Assembly: GCF_014306625.1 (NCBI RefSeq)
Contig: NZ_JACRYL010000026.1
Span: 7,570 to 57,937 of the forward strand
From: Pedobacter fastidiosus
GTDB taxonomy: Bacteria > Bacteroidota > Bacteroidia > Sphingobacteriales > Sphingobacteriaceae
Direction of reading: 5' to 3'
Length of the DNA: 50,368 nucleotides
The notes below the pieces were generated by a model, which saw nothing but the letters and a program-made list of their open reading frames with translations, had not been told where the DNA came from and made no database searches. Position numbers and translations under genes: made by a program. Numbering within the stretch: the first letter of the stretch is position 1; each line of letters begins with the position of its first letter. Positions 34,812 to 42,288 of this stretch are shown piece after piece.

Positions 34812-37349
34812 TCAATTTACAGACATCCTTTTAATACGTTTAGAGAGTGATGTTTCCTTGACGCTTAGTCCAGGAAGCGATATCTCATGAATTTTTCGAC
34901 CTTCTTCGAGCATTAAAGCATGCTGACCAATATAAATGGCATTAAACATATCATGAGTAGTGGTACGAATTAAATCCTGGGGAACCACACCTGGCTGATT
35001 ATCGGCCACGATAAGTTCAGATTTATCGATTGCCTTGAAAAACTGAATGAGATTACCAACCTCATTATAATCTAGGAAGCCAGCAATCAGATTCACGCTA
35101 TCCCCATCATTTCCTGAATCAAAAGTAAAACAATTCTTATGAGCGAAAAGTACTTTCAATAGTGGCAGATCAAATCCAATTTGGGGGTCAAAGAAAAACA
35201 AAACAGTCGATGGTGGTCCAATATCGTGTCCTATTCTGCATCTTAAAACTAAGCGCTCCTCTTGTTTCCATTCTACAGCTGATAATGTCACATCCTGAAA
35301 GTTCATCTTAAATTCCACTTCAGAAGCACCATCCTGATTTTCCATCTCGGGAAAGTGCACAATCAATTCACTCCAGAAATGTCTAATCTGCTCTCTCGAA
35401 ACGACTGGTACATATGCCCCAGAAATAAACTCAAATACGCTATTGTCTTTCAAACCAGCGGAAAATGCCACGCTACAAAAAACTCTTCCAGACTTTTTCA
35501 GCCTTGTATATTCGCCATAGCCACTAGCTAATTTCGTCTCTATTGTCTCTGAAAAATTAATTATTGTAATGCAATGCCTACTTGTAAAAACATTTAAAAT
35601 TACATCATTGCCTTCTTCTACCACCACAATCTCCCATATCTTTTCATCTTGCTTTGCAACATAAAAATTTACGGGCTCAAGATCTGTGCATGGATTCCAT
35701 CGCAGACAATGCAAAGCATTACAAGCCACCACAACCTTCTCATCCTTATGCTTGATTAGTTTGGCATCCTCAAAATCAAGTCTATCCTGCCATGGCAACT
35801 CTGCCAAGGTGTTGTGTGGAGCACTAACTTCATTCAATCTAACACATGCCTCCTCTAATGTTAGAAGTATTTTTGCAGGTAATTGGCTTACAGTTTTTGC
35901 AGGTTTCTTCTCTTCATACAAATCAGATGGGGAAAGTGACAGTACTGATTTTAATGAATCCATTATCCTTTTGAGATTCTCAAAAAAATAATCATCCCCT
36001 TCAAATTCTTCCAATCCACCAGATCGCTCCTTCCAATCCAATGCTTCTAGATAAAATTCTTTTAAACGTCCTTCAAAAAAGGCCGGATGTATCAAATTTG
36101 GATGTCTTAGCTGAATATCCCTTAATATATCTTTGGAAAATTTTTCTAGCGCTTGATAGGCAAAAATACCCATATTAATAAATTGAGCATTGTTAACCTT
36201 AGTACTTTCCCGCCAGCTCTGATTCCACAAATCGATATTTTTTTCTAATTGCACTACGTTTACGATAGCCCTTGCAACTAACTGTTTATTTCTGAAGCGC
36301 TGCTGCTTATCATTTATTAGCTTGTTATAGTTTTCTACCGCAGCGTCGAATACGCTCAATTGATCATTATCCAGCCAGTAATGAGGTGATCCAAGATTTT
36401 CTTTCACAAATGTCTCCACGTTGGATTGACGTTCCTCGCCAGACTGGGCAACTAAAATCCTCGATAGGCCTTCAAATACCTTAGCTTTACGTTTTTCGAA
36501 TCTTTTGATAATAACCTCTGCATTCGGGTTAATCCCATTGATAAAATGAGGCAAGCTTTCATGATCCATTCCATAGGGCACCATGTGCACGTTGCATTCC
36601 TTCATAAGCTCCTGATGGGCGGCAGAACCGATTTCATCATCTCGTACCAAAAGGTAGTGTTCACCGCTGACATTAGGGAACCAATCTCTCATAATTTTAA
36701 GCAGCGTGGAAAAATCTTCATCCATCACACCATCTCGGCTACAACCTATGAAAAGAAAGGTTCTATTCATCCAGAGATCTTGCAAGATGTGTTTATATCC
36801 AAGTGCACTTTTTAGCCGTTCATAATCCTCTGTGCTAAACACAGCGGTGTCTGGCCTAGAGTATATTCCATGTAAGTGGAATATAAATGACTTCGAAGCT
36901 GCTATGCAGCGCTGCACCTCTTCGTGCTGTTGCCAATCCAACGCCAGATTGGTTTCTATCGTACCTACATTTCTTAAAAGATCATCATAATTAGTCGTAG
37001 CTATAATTGGCTGACACAAGTTCTGTATGCTCTCTATTAGCGCCTCTGATTTTACCGATGGTCTTCCCAATGTATTTTCAAGCCAATTTATATATGGCCT
37101 ATTCGGGGCGTTAAGGAGGGCTTTTACTATACCAGCAGCCTCTGTTAACTTCCAGTCTTTCAATAATTCCCTTCCTAACTGTATGCTGCTTTTTTCAAGC
37201 GCAATGCTTTCAGCATAATCAAGTCCACTGGAAATTAATCCAGACCAATTTGGAAGTCCTGCGCAAGCAAATGATACTCCTGCCCCAACAACCGGCACGA
37301 CCTTACCTTCAGCAAGTCTTGTTTTTAATTTGTTTATATAATTTATCAT
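34812..37349 (-). CDS. SIR2-like domain protein, putative NADase defence effector
   Basis: An 845-residue protein. The N-terminal ~290 residues are a SIR2-like domain: VVPVVGAGVS (GAGxS at 22-26), IIATTNYDDLL (Asn120), FIFHLHGIYSRPDTAVFS (His160) and FLFIGCSRDGVMDED. In defence systems such domains cleave NAD+ and cause abortive infection. The remaining ~550 residues contain no motif I recognise; they are mostly helical to about 480, then beta-rich. It follows the broken GNAT gene by 27 bp, at the end of the minus-strand defence-like array. It could be a stand-alone system or the killer for the upstream ABC module. NADase activity is inferred from the domain only. Confidence 0.85.
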   Translation of the reverse strand: MINYINKLKTRLAEGKVVPVVGAGVSFACAGLPNWSGLISSGLDYAESIALEKSSIQLGRELLKDWKLTEAAGIVKALLNAPNRPYINWLENTLGRPSVKSEALIESIQNLCQPIIATTNYDDLLRNVGTIETNLALDWQQHEEVQRCIAASKSFIFHLHGIYSRPDTAVFSTEDYERLKSALGYKHILQDLWMNRTFLFIGCSRDGVMDEDFSTLLKIMRDWFPNVSGEHYLLVRDDEIGSAAHQELMKECNVHMVPYGMDHESLPHFINGINPNAEVIIKRFEKRKAKVFEGLSRILVAQSGEERQSNVETFVKENLGSPHYWLDNDQLSVFDAAVENYNKLINDKQQRFRNKQLVARAIVNVVQLEKNIDLWNQSWRESTKVNNAQFINMGIFAYQALEKFSKDILRDIQLRHPNLIHPAFFEGRLKEFYLEALDWKERSGGLEEFEGDDYFFENLKRIMDSLKSVLSLSPSDLYEEKKPAKTVSQLPAKILLTLEEACVRLNEVSAPHNTLAELPWQDRLDFEDAKLIKHKDEKVVVACNALHCLRWNPCTDLEPVNFYVAKQDEKIWEIVVVEEGNDVILNVFTSRHCITIINFSETIETKLASGYGEYTRLKKSGRVFCSVAFSAGLKDNSVFEFISGAYVPVVSREQIRHFWSELIVHFPEMENQDGASEVEFKMNFQDVTLSAVEWKQEERLVLRCRIGHDIGPPSTVLFFFDPQIGFDLPLLKVLFAHKNCFTFDSGNDGDSVNLIAGFLDYNEVGNLIQFFKAIDKSELIVADNQPGVVPQDLIRTTTHDMFNAIYIGQHALMLEEGRKIHEISLPGLSVKETSLSKRIKRMSVN

Positions 37350-37376
37350 TTTAAATTTTGAAAACCTTGCACCAGG

Positions 37377-37920
37377 TTAATATATTAATTGACTATTTCC
37401 CGAAAGAACCGAATGACTTATGCGCTTTTCATAACAGTAAAATGGCAACGCCCTACCAGGAAAAAATATTTCGCCCCGCTTGAGCGACCCTATCTTTTCA
37501 TAAAATTCTATCGGCCTATCATTTCCGCTGTATGCATCAAGTCGAATAGATTTAAATCCGCCTTTCAAACCAAGCTCCTGAGCATACCCCATCAATCTTC
37601 CCCGCTAGCCCCTGATCTTGCCAAACCGTGGCAATAGCAAGTCTATGGATTACTAAACTGCTTTTTTCTTCAAAAAACCAGCTAATGGATTTATATTCAT
37701 TCTCCTGAAGACTATTGATGGTTACAAGTCCAGCAATATTTTTGTTTGAGATGATCTTATAAAGATTACCTGAGCTGACATCATTTTGAGTAATCTGGAT
37801 TGACGGATAATTTTCAGTCCACTGAAAGACTCCCTGATTCTCTAAATGAATTTTACAGTCATTGATGATCTTAGAGGCGGAATCGCAATCACCAAGTGAG
37901 CATTTCTTAATTTCTACCAT
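37377..37920 (-). pseudogene. GNAT acetyltransferase, frameshifted
   Basis: Two adjacent minus-strand frames make one GNAT N-acetyltransferase. The first (from ATG at 37920) covers the N-terminal half up to LAIATVWQDQGLAGK, the acetyl-CoA loop; the second continues MGYAQELGLKGGFKSIRLDA, then FYEKIGSLKRGEIFFPGR and FYCYEKRI. An extra base near 37596 (AAG-A-TTG-ATG) shifts the frame; dropping it restores K-L-M-G-Y. The full protein would be about 180 residues. Inactivation looks recent because the rest is well conserved. An assembly or sequencing error is an alternative. Confidence 0.85.
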
Positions 37921-37955
37921 ATACCATTCAGATCGACAAAAGAACAGATTAATAT

Positions 37956-39845
37956 CTATAGCTTGAGGGATTTATTATCATCACCATAAAAGCTACCAAC
38001 AGTATAGGTGTCATTATCAAGCTCAGTACTGATCATCGAAGTACTGAAGATCATTTGAAAGTCTTTGCCTTTAAACTGATCTGAATTTGCAAGTTGAACA
38101 ATATTTCGTTGAAAATTCTGACTCCTTGGCTCTTCCATTCCCTTATCCTCGATGTTATCGCAAAGAATAAACTTTGGAAACCTAAAAAAGTCTAATTCGA
38201 TTGAAGCAAAGAAGATGGCGAACCTTACACAGTTTTTCAGCAAAACCATTGAACTTGCAGAAAACCTATTCCTTCCATCCAAGAAAAAACTATTCCTGTA
38301 AAAATCAATTAAAACATTGTATCCATTTGCGAAATTCCGTTCATAAGTTCCATCTCCTTTGAGTAATTCCAAAGTATATTTTTCAATAACCCTAAAAGCT
38401 ACCTGAGACTTTGACTTCTGTTCGCTTTGTAATCTGGTGGTTGTATCGTCCAATGTAGATATCTGAGAAACCAAGGATTCTTTCTGGATTCTGTATTCCG
38501 CATAGGAATCATAAAGTGCTAATTCCTTGTCAAAAAACTTGATATCAGCATTTAATCGCCCTTTATCCTCCAATAACTTATCATAAAAACTCTCTGTCGT
38601 TGTTCTGGATTGATTAATAAATACATCATAATTTGACTGTGCGACTTTCAGCTCTCGTTTGATATCCAAGAGTTCCCCCTGTTTTTCAACAACTACAAGA
38701 TTTTTATAATCAAGCAATGATTTTGATTCTTTAAGCTGCATTTCCAGTTCAAGTTTCATACGCAGCACCTTCGAATCCGAGCTATCAGCCGTTCTGGGCT
38801 GCTTGCAGAGATGGCAACTACCATCCTCTGGCTCACCCAGCTTTTCGAGGCAAACAGGGCAATAACTTACTGCAATATCCTTGAAAGCACCCCTAGCATT
38901 TATGGAAAGATTGACTGCATCAATTTTTTCTTTCAGAATATTTATGAAATCATCACTGTCAAGTATATCAAGCTTTACCTTTTCAATCGTTTCAGCAACT
39001 TTTGCATATTGTACTTTCTTTGTCACCAATGCGGCTCTCAAAACCTCCAGCTGTTTTTGGGTTTCCTGATTTGTCTTCTTTTCTACAGGTGGATTGGTCA
39101 GTTCATCGAGCACTTTTTGAAGCGCAATTTCACTTTTCTGTTTTTCTTGTCTGATTTTCTCGGGCTTAAACTCAAATGCAGAATTTTGAAATACATCTTC
39201 TATCGCTTTTAGTTGTTTGTCGATTTCGGCGAGTTCTTTTCTGCGTTGCCTTAATAACATTTGCTTTTGAAGCAACTCATCATCGTAAGTGCCCAACAAC
39301 AAATAACCTATCGCCTGCCTGATATTTGGAGAATCAAAATCTTCATTTCTCATTAGGCTGTCCAAGGCAGAAAGCTGATCTACGTACATCAATCTCAGTA
39401 CCTGATTGATCGTGATCGTCTCCTGATTATCAGTAGATATTTCTGGAAATTCCAAAAACTTAAATAGCACCTGACTGAAGCTCTCTGCGTCCTTACTTTT
39501 ATTATATTGGTGTAAGGTCCAGCCATCAAAAAGCGAAACCTTTGACTCTTCATATGTACCATAATAGAAAGACATTGGTCGACTCCTTTTTTCATCAACA
39601 TCCCTCTTGAGTGTCAATATCTTTCCATTAATTGTCACCTCAGCGATAACATAATCACAAGATATCGCTTCAGGTAACCATGTATTGAATTCACCGCCCA
39701 ACACATAGAATATAAAATTGGAAATGGTAGATTTACCGGAACTATTGTGTCCCCTAATGATATTTATTCCATTATGGAACTGCTCATTATAGACTTCTTT
39801 ACCTTCTTTTGTAATTACTAAGCGATTTAATCTAAGAAAGCTCAT
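37956..39845 (-). CDS. Rad50-like ABC ATPase of an ABC three-component system
   Basis: A 629-residue SMC/Rad50-type ATPase. Walker A is GHNSSGKST (about 34-42), and the protein has two long coiled-coil arms with a central zinc hook, CPVC then CHLC (about 330-350). The C-terminal lobe has FSASSMVLLKN (signature position) and FPKFILCDNIEDKGM (Walker B). The order and the short partner genes fit the ATPase of ABC-3C conflict systems. It overlaps the middle-component gene by 14 nt. The likely role is sensing or clamping foreign nucleic acid in an ATP-dependent way. Family assignment is from recalled patterns. Confidence 0.85.
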   Translation of the reverse strand: MSFLRLNRLVITKEGKEVYNEQFHNGINIIRGHNSSGKSTISNFIFYVLGGEFNTWLPEAISCDYVIAEVTINGKILTLKRDVDEKRSRPMSFYYGTYEESKVSLFDGWTLHQYNKSKDAESFSQVLFKFLEFPEISTDNQETITINQVLRLMYVDQLSALDSLMRNEDFDSPNIRQAIGYLLLGTYDDELLQKQMLLRQRRKELAEIDKQLKAIEDVFQNSAFEFKPEKIRQEKQKSEIALQKVLDELTNPPVEKKTNQETQKQLEVLRAALVTKKVQYAKVAETIEKVKLDILDSDDFINILKEKIDAVNLSINARGAFKDIAVSYCPVCLEKLGEPEDGSCHLCKQPRTADSSDSKVLRMKLELEMQLKESKSLLDYKNLVVVEKQGELLDIKRELKVAQSNYDVFINQSRTTTESFYDKLLEDKGRLNADIKFFDKELALYDSYAEYRIQKESLVSQISTLDDTTTRLQSEQKSKSQVAFRVIEKYTLELLKGDGTYERNFANGYNVLIDFYRNSFFLDGRNRFSASSMVLLKNCVRFAIFFASIELDFFRFPKFILCDNIEDKGMEEPRSQNFQRNIVQLANSDQFKGKDFQMIFSTSMISTELDNDTYTVGSFYGDDNKSLKL

Positions 39846-40308
39846 ACTTATGTGCCATTAATTTAGTCCTCTCTTTGAATTCCTTCAAGGAAAGTTTGTT
39901 TGCATAATCATTTAAAAACTGAAAGTATAACCCGTCGACATCCGTAACCACAAGATCAAAGTTAATAGGTTTTGCTGTCCGCAGGATAATATCCTGATTG
40001 AAAAGCTTTGTATCGATCAGATCAAATGATGCAAGCGCACCAAATGCCAATTCCTGAAATGACGATACACGCATAAATACATCCCGGCTATTTTGCACCT
40101 GGTTATAACGGTTTTCTTCCTTAATTGTCTTATATCTATTCCAAACTGTGGGAAGGGTTATCTTACGAAGCTCATTCGGAAACAGCAGAAAATAATCATA
40201 AATTTTAATCCTGTCTTTACTGTATTCCTGCAAGGGAATATTGTCGAGAATGTTTAATATCCTCGCTAAGCAGTGATAGGTATCAAAGGCTGGATGATAT
40301 ATTAGCAT
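39832..40308 (-). CDS. ABC three-component system middle component
   Basis: A 158-residue all-helical protein starting MLIYHPAFDTYHCLARILNI, which resembles the middle component of ABC-3C systems (probably the MC5-type). It is predicted to bridge the ATPase and the C-terminal-domain protein. Winged-helix-like content is expected from the family. It overlaps the upstream CTD gene by 26 nt and the downstream ATPase gene by 14 nt, so the three are tightly coupled. Confidence 0.72.
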   Translation of the reverse strand: MLIYHPAFDTYHCLARILNILDNIPLQEYSKDRIKIYDYFLLFPNELRKITLPTVWNRYKTIKEENRYNQVQNSRDVFMRVSSFQELAFGALASFDLIDTKLFNQDIILRTAKPINFDLVVTDVDGLYFQFLNDYANKLSLKEFKERTKLMAHKYELS

Positions 40309-40759
40309 TACCCTCCCATTTTATATGGCAATTGCCTGTTAAAAAATAAACCATTGACATGACATCATCCTGATAGAGCTCCAGCACATTATCTACCCCC
40401 AAAACATCCTCCACAGGTTGGACAATCTTTTCAAGAATAATATCCTTGATCTCAGAATTACTCTTTCCCTCATTGATGGCTTCTGGAACATACATATTAA
40501 AGGCTACGTAAATACGCGCCAATAGGAAAGCATGGATTTTCTGACTAGCCCTGGAAAGATTGTTCGAAGCAAGGTATTTGGTATATTGCTCTTTCAGCAA
40601 ATTGGCAAACTGCAGTTCGTTCTGAAAACCGCCGTTGATAAGTTTCTGCTCCAAGCCAATAAATTCAGTATCAATATTGCTGATAAAGTGTTGAAGCTTA
40701 CCGACAACCTCAGTAATGACTTTATCATTAGCAGATTCCTTTTTATACTCCTCTGCCAA
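40283..40759 (-). CDS. ABC three-component system C-terminal-domain protein, N-terminus in doubt
   Basis: The 158-codon body (starting at TTG 40759 as annotated here) reads LAEEYKKESANDKVITEVVG and ends with VYFLTGNCHIKWEGNAN, the pattern I associate with the ABC-3C C-terminal domain. It has no fused nuclease or other effector domain. The same frame continues upstream without interruption for 25 codons to a TAA at 40835-40837, then on to an ATG at 40886-40888, 3 bp after the 2-TM gene. The true gene probably began at 40888 and has a nonsense codon; if so, expression depends on reinitiation at a non-ATG start. Confidence 0.6.
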   Translation of the reverse strand: MAEEYKKESANDKVITEVVGKLQHFISNIDTEFIGLEQKLINGGFQNELQFANLLKEQYTKYLASNNLSRASQKIHAFLLARIYVAFNMYVPEAINEGKSNSEIKDIILEKIVQPVEDVLGVDNVLELYQDDVMSMVYFLTGNCHIKWEGNANISSSL

Positions 40760-40888
40760 CTTAACATAATTTAGCGTATAGGAATTCGCATAATAAGTAT
40801 TGTTCTCAACATGAGTTAGCGCTCCAGCGGACTGTTAAAGTTTAGAGTTTTCGCCTGCGCTCTGCCCTAATTCAATTTTTTCGTCCAT
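40760..40888 (-). other. in-frame N-terminal extension of the CTD gene with internal stop codon
   Basis: ATG at 40886-40888 reads MDEKIELGQSAGENSKL, then TAA, then QSAGALTHVENNTYYANSY and into the CTD frame. The pattern GxNSxLYQS in the neighbouring 2-TM protein (GNNSTLYQSSG) suggests the TAA replaced a Tyr codon. Spacing of only 3 bp from the upstream stop supports ATG 40888 as the original start. Confidence 0.7.
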
Positions 40889-40891
40889 TTC

Positions 40892-41131
40892 TTAGCGGAT
40901 ATTCATTGGCCCACTCGACTGATATAATGTTGAATTGTTTCCAGATCTCTGATTCATTTTATTGCCTTTATCGTCAGAATCACTAATAAAAAACAGAGCA
41001 ATAAAAGCAGAAAGAGAAGTCAATGCAGCGATTACAGAATCATAACCTGGACTTTTATACCACCAAATAGCACTGATAATAAATACCACAAGAGCGATGG
41101 CCTTGAGGATAAGGTTGAGCATTTTATTCAT
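40892..41131 (-). CDS. small two-TM protein with QSSG tail, candidate membrane effector
   Basis: A 79-residue protein with two hydrophobic helices (about 5-24 and 31-51) and a polar tail ending MNQRSGNNSTLYQSSGPMNI. It precedes the CTD gene by 3 bp if that gene starts at 40888. Two-helix proteins with such N/S/G/Q repeat tails occur as likely membrane-disrupting effectors in conflict systems. The tail motif recurs in the N-terminus of the CTD protein. Effector function is inferred. Confidence 0.7.
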   Translation of the reverse strand: MNKMLNLILKAIALVVFIISAIWWYKSPGYDSVIAALTSLSAFIALFFISDSDDKGNKMNQRSGNNSTLYQSSGPMNIR

Positions 41132-41279
41132 TTAGATTGCGTTTCTGCTAATTTAAATATTTTTCCAGTAAATCGAAATTTTAAAAATATCACTTGATTT
41201 TTGAATTTCATGATTTATTATGAGAAATTTCAAATGGGATTTTAATTTTTACTGCTCAAGCCTATTATAGAATCTATTA

Positions 41280-41393
41280 TGCAGAAACCAATTCATTTGA
41301 CCCCTTACTGCCAATTCACTAAAATACAGACAAGCATAACTTACGAAAATTATATCTCCGGTGAGACGGGGTCAATGAATTCTGGTTTATCCA
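41280..41393 (+). repeat. ~115-bp repeat element, copy A (MITE-like)
   Basis: Ends AAACCAATTCATTTGACCCC at the left and GGGGTCAATGAATTC with CTGGTTTATCC at the right, imperfect inverted repeats. Same orientation as copy B. It lies between the response-regulator gene and the ABC-3C genes. Confidence 0.8.
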
Positions 41394-41412
41394 ATAAACC
41401 ATTATAATTTAA

Positions 41413-42288
41413 TTAATACTGTTTAGACCAGATTATTACCTCAAGCAAAGAATTGATAAGTGCCCTAATAGCATATGGCGTTATTTGGTAGCCGGTTTTC
41501 GAGGTACCATGAACATATTCACTACAAGCATGGTGGATAAATTTGGTTGCTCCAGCTATCGTACTATCCTGATATGGTGGCGTAGTAGGCTTATAGGAAT
41601 CGGCAGGATTAGGGTTTCCCTCCAAATGCTTGTGGAAGCTACCCGTGAAACTAGGTGAGTTATTAGCTTTTATATCGCTGTCGCGGACTACTGCTTTATT
41701 TCTCTTGTTTATTGCCCTATATACTTCTTCATGCAATTCACGAACATCAGCTAAAATGCCTTTGAATTTTGCTGGATTTGATTCATTATAATTTTTTAAG
41801 ACGCTGATTAATATGGTTTCTTTTGCAACATCTAATTTGTTCTGGTCAAATGCCTCAAATACTGCTGGGTTTTCTCTTTTCAATCGAAGGGGTTCCGCAT
41901 CTTTAATACAGGCTTGCAATTCTATGAATAGTTCCTTTTGGTCATCCGGTTTTTTAAGAAACATCTTTTCTTTAGGGTAATATTTCTTCAAACCTTCAAA
42001 TTCTGTTTCGTCTCCAGTTAGAATGAATCTTGGAAAGCCGGGCACGGTAGTGTCGATATAATGTAGAGCAGCACCTATGAAGTCTGCATTCTCTTTAGTT
42101 TGAGAATCGGTCATAAGACATTTAATATCCAAAACTACAGCTGCATATTTATGGGCAAATGCAGGAAGAATGCGTTTAAGCCCTTCGAGGCTCGATTGTG
42201 GTGAAACACTTATAGTCAGCGCAGCTGCTTCATTGACGAATGATGTTGTAAAATCCTTGTCATCGTCAATTAATATTATATTATTCAT
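41413..42288 (-). CDS. response regulator partner of the methylase-kinase fusion
   Basis: A 291-residue protein from the ATG at 42288, preferred over the upstream frame start at 42318 because AAGGA precedes it and it overlaps the kinase stop by 8 bases. The receiver domain (about 1-120) has IILIDDDKD, phospho-acceptor Asp54 in VVLDIKC, the Thr in FILTGDE and the Lys in MFLKKP. The C-terminal region has no DNA-binding motif; it is helical with KFIHHACSEYVHG and ends ALINSLLEVIIWSKQY, a pattern that recalls HEPN/Abi-like helical bundles. It may act as an output effector controlled by phosphorylation. Confidence 0.85.
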   Translation of the reverse strand: MNNIILIDDDKDFTTSFVNEAAALTISVSPQSSLEGLKRILPAFAHKYAAVVLDIKCLMTDSQTKENADFIGAALHYIDTTVPGFPRFILTGDETEFEGLKKYYPKEKMFLKKPDDQKELFIELQACIKDAEPLRLKRENPAVFEAFDQNKLDVAKETILISVLKNYNESNPAKFKGILADVRELHEEVYRAINKRNKAVVRDSDIKANNSPSFTGSFHKHLEGNPNPADSYKPTTPPYQDSTIAGATKFIHHACSEYVHGTSKTGYQITPYAIRALINSLLEVIIWSKQY

